From the NCBI RefSeq assembly GCF_000241055.1, contig NZ_CM001398.1, positions 717,190 through 781,189 of the forward strand: a DNA stretch of 64,000 bases. Direction: 5' to 3'. Positions 16,178-25,014 of this stretch are shown one piece after another; position 1 is the stretch's first letter; each line of letters starts with the position of its first letter. The stretch comes from Oenococcus kitaharae DSM 17330 (lineage in GTDB: Bacteria; Bacillota; Bacilli; Lactobacillales; Lactobacillaceae). The notes under the pieces were generated by a model. It made no database searches, was not told the DNA's origin, and was given only the letters and a program-made list of their open reading frames with translations. Position numbers and translations under genes: made by a program.

Positions 16178-17986
16178 CTAAATATTAAGATTTTCAGTCA
16201 AATCCAAGAACTCATCGACATCTTTTTTAATCAGATCAGCGCCAGCCTGCCAGAAATCAGGTTGAGTCAGATCAACACCGAGATGTTTTTTCGCTAATTC
16301 TTCAGAACTCATGTTGGCCGTGTCGCGCAGCAAGGCGATATAAGCAGTCTCGAAATCCTGCTGTTTTTGTGCCCAAGCGAAGATACCTAAGCTGAACAAA
16401 TAGCCGAAGGTATATGGGAAGTTGTAGAAGGGCACATCGTCAATGTAAAAATGCAGCTTGGAGGTCCAAAAATGGGGATGAACACCTTGATCAGATAAGG
16501 CACCGGCAAAGGCCTCTTTTTGTGCTGCGACCATGAGCTGATTCAGCTGTGCAGGCGTCAAGACACCTTTTTGGCGTTCTTTATAAAAATTGCTTTCAAA
16601 GATGAAACGGGCGCGAATGTTCATAAACATAGCTGTTGCATTGGACATTTTGGCATCCAACAGAGTAATTTTTTCAGCGTCTGATTGTGCTGCTTCAACA
16701 TTAGCCGTATTGATAATCGTTTCAGCAAAAGTCGAAGCCGTCTCAGCTACGTTCATGGCATAATTTTGGCGCCACTGCGGCAGATCATACAGATTATGCG
16801 AGTGAAAGGCATGGCCCAATTCATGTGCAATGGTTGCGGCATCGTTGACTGATCCAGTGAAGGTCAGGAAAATACGGTCTTCTTTTAAAGCGGGAATCGA
16901 TTCGTCCCAGCCGCCAGGCTGCTTGCCAGGACGGTCTTCGGATTCAATCCATTGATTTTCAAAGGCATGTTTGGCAAAAGCGCCCATTTTTGGCGAGTAT
17001 TTGGAAAAATTATCGATAATAAAATTGGCAGCTTGATCGTAAGTCAAGGTCCGCGGCTGATAACCAGGAACCTGCACGGGAGCTGTCTGATCCTGCCAGG
17101 AGATCTGGTCAGAATCCAATCCCAACAGTTTGGCTTTGCGAGCAAAGAATTTGACCAGCATACCTTCGTTTTTAGCGACTGTATCCCACATAGCTGTCAA
17201 AGAGGCTTTGGAAAGGCGGTTTAATTCCAAAGGTTTTTCCAGAAAATCAGAAATACCGTGGGCTTTGTAGTCAGTCAGACGGGCACCAGCTAAATGATTC
17301 AGTGTGTCAGCGGACAGGTTTTCAGCTTTTCCCCACATTTTTTCATAGTTTTTCATCAAGTCGGCACGTGCATCTTTGTCTTTGATGCCATCTAACAGAT
17401 TTAAGGCTTGGCCGGCAGAGACTTCCTGAATTTTGCCATCTGCATCTGTATAGCTTGTCTTTAACCCTGCAGAGATCGTGTCATAATGTGCTGACCAGGC
17501 GTGCAGTGCGTCGACCTGAAATTCGTTGATCAGTTTTTCCGTCTGATCGTCAAGCAGTTTGGCAGCTTTTTCTCTGCTCTCATTTAAAATAAAGACAATC
17601 GGCTTGGCTTTGTCATCGGCTAAAAGTTCTTTAAAACGCGCATCAGACAAGGCAGCTAAAAATTTGCCCCACTTTTGTTCTTGTACTGTGTAGTCAATCT
17701 CAATTTTTGATAAACGGTCGAACTTAGGGCCGATTTCACTTTTACCGTAATTGACTGAACTCCAAGCATTCAAGTAAAAACCAATTGTATGCAGTTTACC
17801 TTCAGCTGTCTGCAGGGAATCAGCAGCAGCCAAAATGGCCTGATTGCTGGATGTTTCGGACAAAGCAGCTAATTCTGCTGCTAGGGACGGATTTTCGCCT
17901 TCAGCCGCTTGAAAGGCTGATTCGAGTTCCTTAGAATCCAGCCCTGGGAACACGCGATCAATGTTCCAATTTTGTGAGTACGTCAT
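16178..17986 (-). CDS. pepF: Oligoendopeptidase F, M3 family
   Basis: Protein of 602 residues, the normal size for PepF. The zinc-binding HExxH motif is HELGHAFHSH near residue 387, with the third ligand region (ETASTFAET) about 25 residues downstream. It is a cytosolic metallopeptidase cutting peptides of roughly 7-17 residues. The gene stands alone with aaggagaaaaa before ATG and a likely terminator after it. Confidence 0.95.
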   Translation of the reverse strand: MTYSQNWNIDRVFPGLDSKELESAFQAAEGENPSLAAELAALSETSSNQAILAAADSLQTAEGKLHTIGFYLNAWSSVNYGKSEIGPKFDRLSKIEIDYTVQEQKWGKFLAALSDARFKELLADDKAKPIVFILNESREKAAKLLDDQTEKLINEFQVDALHAWSAHYDTISAGLKTSYTDADGKIQEVSAGQALNLLDGIKDKDARADLMKNYEKMWGKAENLSADTLNHLAGARLTDYKAHGISDFLEKPLELNRLSKASLTAMWDTVAKNEGMLVKFFARKAKLLGLDSDQISWQDQTAPVQVPGYQPRTLTYDQAANFIIDNFSKYSPKMGAFAKHAFENQWIESEDRPGKQPGGWDESIPALKEDRIFLTFTGSVNDAATIAHELGHAFHSHNLYDLPQWRQNYAMNVAETASTFAETIINTANVEAAQSDAEKITLLDAKMSNATAMFMNIRARFIFESNFYKERQKGVLTPAQLNQLMVAAQKEAFAGALSDQGVHPHFWTSKLHFYIDDVPFYNFPYTFGYLFSLGIFAWAQKQQDFETAYIALLRDTANMSSEELAKKHLGVDLTQPDFWQAGADLIKKDVDEFLDLTENLNI

Positions 17987-18039
17987 TTTTTCTCCTTATA
18001 ATATGAAACTATTATAGCTTTCCTTGGCCTGATGACAAT

Positions 18040-19344
18040 TTATTTTAATGTTCGATGGCGCGCAGCCGGAATTTTAAGCTGCAGCCGGTATTTAGCCACA
18101 GTTCGACGAGAAATTGGCATATTTTCTTTGACTAATATGGCAGTCAGTTCGCTGTCCGAATAGGGTGATTTAGGATCCTCTTGTGCGATTAGTTTCAGCA
18201 GCCGGGTTTGAATTTCTTGATCGGAGTGTGTTTCAAAAAATGACCGGCGTGTAAAGAAATCTCTTAATGGAAAAATCCCGAAATCGGTTTGGAGGGCTTT
18301 TAAACGAATCGTGCGGCTGATTGTGGATTCGCTTTTATGTAACTGCCAGGCGACTTCCCGCATCAATAAAGGTGCAATCGGATGATCATCTTGCGTGAAA
18401 AAGGCCAGCTGTTTATCAGCTAGTACCTGCCCAACAGCTAAAAGCGTCTGCTGTCTTTGATCGAGGCTAGCTGTCAGCCAGTCATATTGCTGGCGCTGAG
18501 TTTTAAGATAACTGTCTAAATCAGTGTCTTTATTTGGCGAAGTTTGCAAACGATTGAAGTAGCTTTCGTTGAACTTTAATTCTGGTTGATTAACTTTGAG
18601 AATTTCGACGACTGGATGGTCAGCTACCAGATGGATAGCAATATCCGGAATCAGCAGTACTTCGGTTCGCGGCTGATTGAAAAAAGCGCCCGGTGCAGGT
18701 GATAAACGCTGCAGGTAATGTAATGCCTCAGATATCTGAGCGGTGCTGCTATGATGCCTGTCGGCTAATAACTGCAAATCCTGATTTTTTAATAAATCAG
18801 GCTCATCCTGCATGAGTACAGCGGCTAGTTTCGGTGCTCGGGGATCGCGTTGAATTTGCAGATCCATTGCTTGGCTGAGTGATTGTGCACCGATACCAGA
18901 CGGGTCTAACTGCTGAAGCAGTGTTAAGGCATCCATGGCTTGGACTTTGGAAATGGCCAGTTCTCGTTGGATATCAGATAGTGAAAGTGGCAATATACCA
19001 TTCTCATCAAGCTGAAAAACAAGCGCAATCACCCAATCTCTCAAAGGTGCATCGCGCATAGTTAAATTAATTTGATCAAGCAGGTAGTTATCTAAAGATT
19101 GATCTCGATCTGCTTGTGCTTCGATCCAGCTATTGTTGTCAGCAGAAACAAGCCCATCCAGAGAATTTTGATACCAAGCGGGTAGTTTGACATCTAAAAA
19201 GGGATTATTATTGCTGGCATCATTAAGAAAGCTGGTTAGTTCTTGATTGGTCAGCTGAAGCATTTGAATGGATTGCTGCAGCTGCTGCGTCATTGTGAAT
19301 CCTTGGCGCTGCTGCGGCCGCTGGGATAAATTCTGCTGTCTCAC
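18040..19344 (-). CDS. rpoN: RNA polymerase sigma-54 factor
   Basis: Protein of 434 residues. The Gln-rich region I (TMTQQLQQSIQMLQLTNQEL) that contacts activators is at residues 18-37, and the C-terminal RpoN box reads ISRRTVAKYR, with an HTH before it (LHKSESTISRTIRLK). It directs polymerase to -24/-12 promoters and needs an AAA+ activator. Such an activator and such a promoter are both in the next 4 kb. The start is GTG 19344; upstream aagagag is a moderate ribosome site. Confidence 0.95.
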   Translation of the reverse strand: MRQQNLSQRPQQRQGFTMTQQLQQSIQMLQLTNQELTSFLNDASNNNPFLDVKLPAWYQNSLDGLVSADNNSWIEAQADRDQSLDNYLLDQINLTMRDAPLRDWVIALVFQLDENGILPLSLSDIQRELAISKVQAMDALTLLQQLDPSGIGAQSLSQAMDLQIQRDPRAPKLAAVLMQDEPDLLKNQDLQLLADRHHSSTAQISEALHYLQRLSPAPGAFFNQPRTEVLLIPDIAIHLVADHPVVEILKVNQPELKFNESYFNRLQTSPNKDTDLDSYLKTQRQQYDWLTASLDQRQQTLLAVGQVLADKQLAFFTQDDHPIAPLLMREVAWQLHKSESTISRTIRLKALQTDFGIFPLRDFFTRRSFFETHSDQEIQTRLLKLIAQEDPKSPYSDSELTAILVKENMPISRRTVAKYRLQLKIPAARHRTLK

Positions 19345-19488
19345 TGAAAACTCTCTTCTCTATCACTCAATGATAGAACTACGCATATAAACTATATAAC
19401 ACAATTTGCTCCTATATGGTTCACATGCCTCCATCGGGAAAAAAGATGGCCTTGTATTTAGACGATCCGTATGGATCCTTTGATCATT

Positions 19489-19707
19489 TTAATGGTTCCT
19501 TGGCCTGTGTGCCCTTAAAGAATGGTGCCAGATCATATGGGCCAGCAGGATGACGACAAACAAAATGAACCAGATGCTTAAAGACGCAGCTTGATTAGCC
19601 GCGTTATTAGCGGCAGCTGCACCATCAGTTTTGCGCAACCATAAAAATAAGGCACCGATCACAAAAATAAGTGACCAAATCCCGGAACTGATTTTCCAAA
19701 CTTTCAT
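19489..19707 (-). CDS. Small membrane protein, DUF3923-like
   Basis: ATG 19707 gives 72 residues and is preferred because atggaggcagc is directly upstream. Two hydrophobic helices flank a polar Ala/Asn loop (RKTDGAAAANNAANQAAS), ending in a His/Arg-rich tail. The order MKxWKI... helix ... LRKxDG ... helix resembles the uncharacterised DUF3923 family; this match is from memory of the pattern and is not certain. It lies between rpoN and the levR operon and is transcribed toward rpoN. Confidence 0.6.
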   Translation of the reverse strand: MKVWKISSGIWSLIFVIGALFLWLRKTDGAAAANNAANQAASLSIWFILFVVILLAHMIWHHSLRAHRPRNH

Positions 19708-19871
19708 GCTGCCTCCATCTATGATAATATTTTGCTCCCAGCTCAAAACGGCTGTTTCATTCAATTATACATACGTGTTTTAAAACAGGTTTACGACAAT
19801 TTTGTTTTCACACACAATTTAGAGGAAAATGGATATGTGAGGGAATTTGTTTTAAGTTAAGGAGACAGCCG

Positions 19872-20270
19872 ATGGGCTTATTTATTAAAGAAGCATTATT
19901 CAAAACATATATGCAGCAAGTAGATCCTAAATTGGTGTATGAACCAGGCCATGCCGTGATTTCTGTGAATATTGTGAATTTAAATCCAGTCACAAATTGC
20001 GTCTATATCGGTGATGATTTTTTCTTTGCAGCTCGCTACAATGACGCTTTCGATGCATTTTCAAACGGTTTTGTGCTTACAAAACATCAGATTGCCAGTA
20101 TCACTCTCAAAAGCAAAGCACTGGCGGATCAATTAATCATCGAAACAACCGAAGAGGACCCGCATAGTCATCAGCCGTTAACCTTAAAAATGAGCCTGCC
20201 GAAAATAAATCAAACATCTTGGCACGTAAAGAATTTAAAACTGCTGCGGCAGCGTTTGGCCAAAGCCTAA
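19872..20270 (+). CDS. Unrecognised 132-residue cytosolic protein upstream of levR
   Basis: No signal peptide or membrane segment. The composition is mixed alpha/beta: VYEPGHAVISVNIVNLNPVTNCVYIGDDFFFAARY in the first half and short strand-like repeats (IASITLKSKALADQLIIET) in the second. The start follows aaggagacagccg. It ends 16 nt before levR and is probably co-transcribed with it. Function unknown; the position suggests a link to the sigma-54/PTS system. Confidence 0.65.
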   Translation: MGLFIKEALFKTYMQQVDPKLVYEPGHAVISVNIVNLNPVTNCVYIGDDFFFAARYNDAFDAFSNGFVLTKHQIASITLKSKALADQLIIETTEEDPHSHQPLTLKMSLPKINQTSWHVKNLKLLRQRLAKA

Positions 20271-20286
20271 TTCTTTGGAGGGTCTT

Positions 20287-23112
20287 ATGAAACGAATCGA
20301 TAAGATCGAGAGAAGCCTGAATGACAGCTGGGTCCAGCAGACGATTGATCAAGCAAAAAAACGACCCGGCAGCACAGCTGAAGAATTAGCTGCTCAGACA
20401 CAAGTGAGCCGTGCGAATTGTTCTTTAGAATTAAATAAACTCGTGAGGCTCAAAAAAGCGGTGAAAATCAAGAGTTTTCCGGTACGTTTTCTGCCTATAT
20501 CCTGGGTGCGGGAAAAATTCGGTATCTCAGATTTGGCTTATTATGAATTTACAGATTTACAGCAGCTGGAATCGAGCTTAACTGCTAAAGCAGCAGCTGG
20601 CGTACCAGCTAATGTATCTGCACAAAAAATCGCTATTGACCTCCATGGCGACCCATTTGCACAGGTCATCGGTGCCCAAGGGAGTTTGAAAAATGCCATT
20701 TCTCAAGCTAAAGCCGCCGCTTCCTATCCGCCGCACGGCCTGCATATGCTGCTGGTCGGACAGACAGGTTCCGGGAAAACCTTCTTTGCGAGGAAAATTT
20801 ACGATTTTGCCAAAGCCCGCGGCTTATTAAGTGCAGACGCGCCGATGATGGCTTTTAACTGTGCTGATTATTATAACAACCCTCAGTTGCTGATGTCTCA
20901 GCTTTTCGGTTACGTGAAAGGTGCTTATACAGGTGCTGACAAAGATACGCCTGGCCTAGTTGAACAAGCCGATCATGGCATCTTGCTGTTGGATGAAATT
21001 CATCGCCTGCCTCCTGAAGGACGGGAAATGCTGTTTTATTTCATTGATAACGGCCACTTCAGCCGCTTGGGCGAAAGCAGCAAGGATCGTACGGCCAATG
21101 TCTTAATTATTGGTGCCACAACCGAGGATCCGGCTTCCGCACTCTTAAGTACTTTTCTGCATCGGATTCCCATGACGATTCGTATTCCTTCTTTGGCCGA
21201 ACGGACTTTATCCGAAAAGGTTTCTTTAGCCAAGTATTTGTTTCAACAAGAAGCGCAAAGAATCAAAAAACAGCTGGTAGTAGCCATTGATGTCTTGACG
21301 GCTTTGATTACAGCCAACAATTACGGTAATGTTGGCCAACTAAAATCTCAGATTCAGCTGGTTTGTGCGCAAGCTTTTTTAAACAGTTTGAATACAACGG
21401 ATAGGGTCTTAGTTAAAGTTAATGATCTGCCTGAAGAAATTCGCCAAGAATGGCTATCAAGCAGTTCTAATCTGAAAAAATCCAAGGAATTGCTGTCGCT
21501 CGTCGATACAAATACGGTTTTTAATGTCGACGGTTCGGCTGATCAGCCTGAGAATAGCGAAGGCAATATCTATAGCGAAATTGAAAACAAAGTCGGTTTG
21601 TTAAAGTCACACGGCGTTTCAGACGACGAAATTCACCAATATATCATGACTGATCTGCATTTGCACATCAAAAATTTCTTTGATCAAGGACGTGTCGAAC
21701 AGAATTTAGCAAAATTTGTCTCGCCGGAATTACTGGATTTCACTCATGAGCTGAAAAAATTGGCCGAAGAAAAACTGCATACGCAGCTGGATCAGCGTTT
21801 TATCTATTATATGGGCATGCATATTGACGCTTTTTTCAAACGCGGCCTTAAAACAGACTTGCTGCTGGAACCGGAAATCCAAGAGATTAAAAAGAGCCAT
21901 GCCAAAGAGTATCAAGTGGCCAAGTTGTTTGCTATGAGAATTAAAAGTAGTTTTGACGTTTACCTGCCGGATATTGAAGTTATTTACCTCACCATGCTGC
22001 TGGCATCAATTGAGACACTGTCTGTTGACCACAAGGTCGGTGTACTAGTAGTTTCTCACGGTAATAGTACGGCTTCTTCGATGGTGCAGGTAGCCAATGA
22101 ATTGTTCGGCGGCCATTATGCACAAGCGCTGGACATGCCGCTTAATTTGTCGCCGGAAGATATTTTTCGCAAGATGACTGCGATCGTACCTCGTTTGGAT
22201 CAAGGCAAGGGCGTGCTGCTGCTCGTTGATATGGGTTCTTTAGCGATGTTAGAACAGCGTTTAACAGCCGAAACAGGCGTCTCAATTAAAACGATCACAA
22301 ATGTCACAACTTCGATTGTGCTGGATGTGATTCGCAAGGTGAATTATTTGAATATGGATCTTGGCTCGATTTATAATTCTGTCCGCGAAGATTTTCGCGA
22401 ATTGGTGATGCAGGGCGATCTGCCCAATGAAACTGCCGCACAAAAAGTGATTCTGGCTATTTGCACAACAGGCAGCGGGACTGCCAAAAAAATCCAGGAC
22501 ATATTGGAACAAATTATTCACAGCAATACAAAGGAAGCAATCAGCGTTAAGACGGTTTCGGCTTTAAAAATGACGGAACAGATTGCTAAAATCGTACTTG
22601 ATTACGAGGTGATTGCAGCTGTTGGGACAAAACGGCCAAGCCTGCCGGTACCTTACGTGTCGTTAGAGGAACTCATTGGTGGAAATGGCGAGGATGTGTT
22701 GAAGGCTGTCTTGCGCCATGAACCAACTTTGCCTCAGCAGCAGCCTTCGTCTGACAAGACGATTGTGGCTTATGACTTATGCGAAGATATTTTAAAAGCA
22801 CATTTGGTCTACTTGAATCCTTATTTAATTAATCAATTGCTGAATAATTGGATTGATCAGGTCCAGCAGCGTTTGAATCACCGTTTTTCCAATAGCCTGA
22901 TTATCAAAAGTATTGTTCATACGGCTTTTGCTTTTGAGCGTTCATTGCGTCAAGACAATTTGACTTTCACGGAACCGACCACCCCTGCCTTGGCGCGTGC
23001 GGAAAAATTTATTAGCCAGTCGCTGACTTTCTTGATGAAGGGGAAAGTGTTTCAAAGTTGTTTTAAATTCCGGCCAACTTGTTTCAAAAAAATCGTAAAT
23101 CGTTCCAAATGA
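20287..23112 (+). CDS. levR: LevR-type sigma-54-dependent PTS-regulated activator
   Basis: Protein of 941 residues. Domains in order: N-terminal HTH (about 18-55); AAA+ sigma-54 activation domain with Walker A GQTGSGKT (~157), GAYTGA loop (~212) contacting sigma-54, and Walker B ILLLDE (~233); PRD1 (~440-540); mannose-type EIIA-like domain with His in VVSHGNS (~590); EIIB-like domain (ICTTGSGTA, ~720); PRD2 (~840-900). PTS phosphorylation of the PRD/EIIA histidines should set activity according to sugar flux. ATG 20287 follows ggaggg. The last ~25 codons are rich in Phe, Lys and Cys and overlap repeated TGTTTYAAA boxes that look like the activator's own binding sites. Confidence 0.94.
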   Translation: MKRIDKIERSLNDSWVQQTIDQAKKRPGSTAEELAAQTQVSRANCSLELNKLVRLKKAVKIKSFPVRFLPISWVREKFGISDLAYYEFTDLQQLESSLTAKAAAGVPANVSAQKIAIDLHGDPFAQVIGAQGSLKNAISQAKAAASYPPHGLHMLLVGQTGSGKTFFARKIYDFAKARGLLSADAPMMAFNCADYYNNPQLLMSQLFGYVKGAYTGADKDTPGLVEQADHGILLLDEIHRLPPEGREMLFYFIDNGHFSRLGESSKDRTANVLIIGATTEDPASALLSTFLHRIPMTIRIPSLAERTLSEKVSLAKYLFQQEAQRIKKQLVVAIDVLTALITANNYGNVGQLKSQIQLVCAQAFLNSLNTTDRVLVKVNDLPEEIRQEWLSSSSNLKKSKELLSLVDTNTVFNVDGSADQPENSEGNIYSEIENKVGLLKSHGVSDDEIHQYIMTDLHLHIKNFFDQGRVEQNLAKFVSPELLDFTHELKKLAEEKLHTQLDQRFIYYMGMHIDAFFKRGLKTDLLLEPEIQEIKKSHAKEYQVAKLFAMRIKSSFDVYLPDIEVIYLTMLLASIETLSVDHKVGVLVVSHGNSTASSMVQVANELFGGHYAQALDMPLNLSPEDIFRKMTAIVPRLDQGKGVLLLVDMGSLAMLEQRLTAETGVSIKTITNVTTSIVLDVIRKVNYLNMDLGSIYNSVREDFRELVMQGDLPNETAAQKVILAICTTGSGTAKKIQDILEQIIHSNTKEAISVKTVSALKMTEQIAKIVLDYEVIAAVGTKRPSLPVPYVSLEELIGGNGEDVLKAVLRHEPTLPQQQPSSDKTIVAYDLCEDILKAHLVYLNPYLINQLLNNWIDQVQQRLNHRFSNSLIIKSIVHTAFAFERSLRQDNLTFTEPTTPALARAEKFISQSLTFLMKGKVFQSCFKFRPTCFKKIVNRSK

Positions 23113-23195
23113 TCATCAGTTGTTTTAAAACACCTCTGTTCTTCTTTTTTTAAGGATGACAGAGGTATTTTTTTCGTCTTTTTTTGTTTAAAACA
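23048..23195 (+). promoter_or_regulatory. Upstream activating sequences for the sigma-54 PTS promoter
   Basis: Five copies of TGTTTYAAA or its relatives: 23048-23056, 23059-23067, 23080-23088, 23121-23132 (TGTTTTAAAACA, fully symmetric) and 23185-23195 (TGTTTAAAACA). All lie within 155 bp upstream of the -24/-12 promoter, and the first three are inside the 3' end of levR. LevR-type activators bind such sites. Confidence 0.65.
23132..23175 (+). terminator. Terminator after levR
   Basis: ACCTCTGT (23132-23139) pairs with ACAGAGGT (23159-23166); a run of T follows. It separates levR from the PTS operon and lies inside the activator-binding region. Confidence 0.8.
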
Positions 23196-23198
23196 AGT

Positions 23199-23216
23199 CT
23201 GGCACGCTGTTTGCAT
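23199..23216 (+). promoter_or_regulatory. Sigma-54 promoter (-24/-12) of the mannose-family PTS
   Basis: TGGCAC (23200-23205), 5 nt, TTGCAT (23211-23216) fits the TGGCAC-N5-TTGCW consensus exactly. The expected start is about 23227, 14 nt before the EIIA ATG. rpoN and its activator gene lie just upstream. Confidence 0.93.
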
Positions 23217-23240
23217 GTAGATAAGTGAGGAGGAATAAGA

Positions 23241-23678
23241 ATGGTAACAATAATTCTGAGTGGTCACGGACAAGCAGCACCTGGTCTGCTAAGTGCTTTT
23301 GAGATGATTTTCGGTCACAGTGACCAGATTCATGTTGTGACATTTTCAAAGGGTGAGGGTGTTGATGATTTAAAAGCACATTATCAAACGGTCTTAGGCA
23401 CATTAGCGCCAGGCAGCGAGGTTTTGTTTCTTGTCGATCTTTTTGGCGGCAGCCCCTACAACGCAGCGACGCAACTGGTCTATGGTCATACGGAGCGCGA
23501 TATTGTAGCTGGAGTTAATCTGCCAATGCTGCTGGAGGCAGGTTCAATGCTGGCTGGATCACTGTCAGCTATCGTATCGCATCTGAAGGAAATTGCACCT
23601 GGAACTGTACGCGTCTTTAGTGACGAGATTAAAAGTGTGAACACGACAGCTAGCGACGAAGGAGGGGATACATTATGA
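23241..23678 (+). CDS. PTS mannose/fructose/sorbose family EIIA
   Basis: Protein of 145 residues. The phosphorylated His is in LSGHGQAAPG (residue 9), the usual place in the mannose-family EIIA. It accepts phosphate from HPr and passes it to EIIB. EIIA and EIIB are separate proteins here, as in LevD/LevE, not fused as in ManX. It is the first gene of the sigma-54-driven operon, with aggaggaataag before ATG, and overlaps the EIIB gene by four bases. Confidence 0.93.
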   Translation: MVTIILSGHGQAAPGLLSAFEMIFGHSDQIHVVTFSKGEGVDDLKAHYQTVLGTLAPGSEVLFLVDLFGGSPYNAATQLVYGHTERDIVAGVNLPMLLEAGSMLAGSLSAIVSHLKEIAPGTVRVFSDEIKSVNTTASDEGGDTL

Positions 23679-24160
23679 AAATAACAGTGACAAGAATTGA
23701 CGACCGTTATATCCACGGCCAGGTTTTGACCAAGTGGATCAAGTTGCTGCCGGCAGACCGTATTATCGTCGTTAGTAAAGAAGTTGCTGATGATCCGATG
23801 CGTAAAACACTGGTTTTGTCTGTGGCGCCGTCTAATGTGAAAGCCAGTGCAGTCAGCCCGGAAAAAATGGGGCGGGTGTTTCAAAACCCTAAATATGAAG
23901 ATACAACAGCCATGCTGATTTTTGGTAATCCGACAGAATTGCTGGAGGCAGTTAACGCTGGCGTTGAAGTTAAAAAAGTGAATGTTGGCGGTATGCGTTT
24001 TGCGCCGGACAAAATCCACGTGACAGAGTCAGTCAGTGTGACACCAGAGGATGTTAAGGCCTTTCGTGCACTGGCCGATAAAGGGATCAGTCTGGATCTG
24101 CAGCAGCTGCCGGGGGATGCCAGCAAAGACTTCATGAAAATCCTCGACGATAAATCATAA
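23675..24160 (+). CDS. PTS mannose/fructose/sorbose family EIIB
   Basis: Protein of 161 residues. The active His is in RIDDRYIHGQVLTKW (residue 14-15), the hallmark of the EIIB of this family. It carries phosphate from EIIA to the incoming sugar. ATGA overlap with EIIA and aaggagataacgg before the EIIC gene show a tightly coupled operon. Confidence 0.94.
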   Translation: MKITVTRIDDRYIHGQVLTKWIKLLPADRIIVVSKEVADDPMRKTLVLSVAPSNVKASAVSPEKMGRVFQNPKYEDTTAMLIFGNPTELLEAVNAGVEVKKVNVGGMRFAPDKIHVTESVSVTPEDVKAFRALADKGISLDLQQLPGDASKDFMKILDDKS

Positions 24161-24175
24161 AGGAGATAACGGAAA

Positions 24176-25003
24176 GTGAATATTATACAGGGTATTTTAG
24201 TTTTGTTAGTGGCCGGCATTGCTGGCGTCGGTTCCGTTTTGGATGAAGGACAGACGCATCGGCCGCTTGTTGCCTGCACGCTGGTGGGTTTGATTTTGGG
24301 CAACTTGAACATGGGCATCATTTTGGGCGGTACTTTGGAAATGATGGCCTTAGGCTGGATGAATGTCGGCCTGGCTATGGCACCGGATACCGCCTTGGCC
24401 TCAATTGTGTCAACGCTGCTGGTTATCAACACACACGCCAACATTGGTGAGGGTATTGCGATTGCTGTGCCGCTGGCTGCAGCCGGTCAGGCATTAACGA
24501 TCTTTGTTCGGACGATTGTGGTTTTCTTTGTTCATAAAGGTGATGATTTTGCCAAGAAGGGCAATTACCGCGCAATTGAATGGATGCATGTAATTTCCAT
24601 GGGTCTGCAGGCATTGCGCGTGATGGTGCCGACAGCTATTGTCATGATGATTAGTACGAGTGCTGTTGAGGCGGGATTAAAAGCAATTCCAACTGTTATC
24701 ACAGGTGGTTTGCAGATTGCCGGCGGTATCATCGTGGTTGTCGGATATGCGATGGTGATCAACATGATGGATGTGCCGCATTTGAAGCCTTTCTTCTATT
24801 TAGGATTCTTGTTTGCTGCATTTACGAACTTCAACCTAGTTGGTTTTGGCGGCTTGGGTTTGATCTTTGCTCTGCTTTACATCCAGCTGAAGTACAACAA
24901 CAATAATGGAAACAATCATCATAGCAGCGGTACTAGTGAGAAACTGGCAACGGCTTCTGCTTCAAACGGCGATGATGATTTAGATGACGATTTGGATGAT
25001 TGA
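24176..25003 (+). CDS. PTS mannose/fructose/sorbose family EIIC with acidic low-complexity tail
   Basis: Protein of 275 residues starting at GTG. The membrane part (residues 1-238) has the family motif NIIQGILVLLVAGIAGVGSVLDE at the N terminus and GGTLEMMALGWMNVGLAMAPD. The C-terminal ~37 residues are unusual: an Asn/His stretch (YNNNNGNNHHSSG), a Ser/Ala linker and an Asp-rich end (DDDLDDDLDD). EIIC forms the sugar channel with EIID. Confidence 0.93.
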   Translation: MNIIQGILVLLVAGIAGVGSVLDEGQTHRPLVACTLVGLILGNLNMGIILGGTLEMMALGWMNVGLAMAPDTALASIVSTLLVINTHANIGEGIAIAVPLAAAGQALTIFVRTIVVFFVHKGDDFAKKGNYRAIEWMHVISMGLQALRVMVPTAIVMMISTSAVEAGLKAIPTVITGGLQIAGGIIVVVGYAMVINMMDVPHLKPFFYLGFLFAAFTNFNLVGFGGLGLIFALLYIQLKYNNNNGNNHHSSGTSEKLATASASNGDDDLDDDLDD

Positions 25004-25014
25004 GAGGAGACATA

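Noticed and set aside
23486-24019. 177-residue minus-strand open frame
   Set aside because: Antisense to the EIIA and EIIB genes, which are certain; no start signals.
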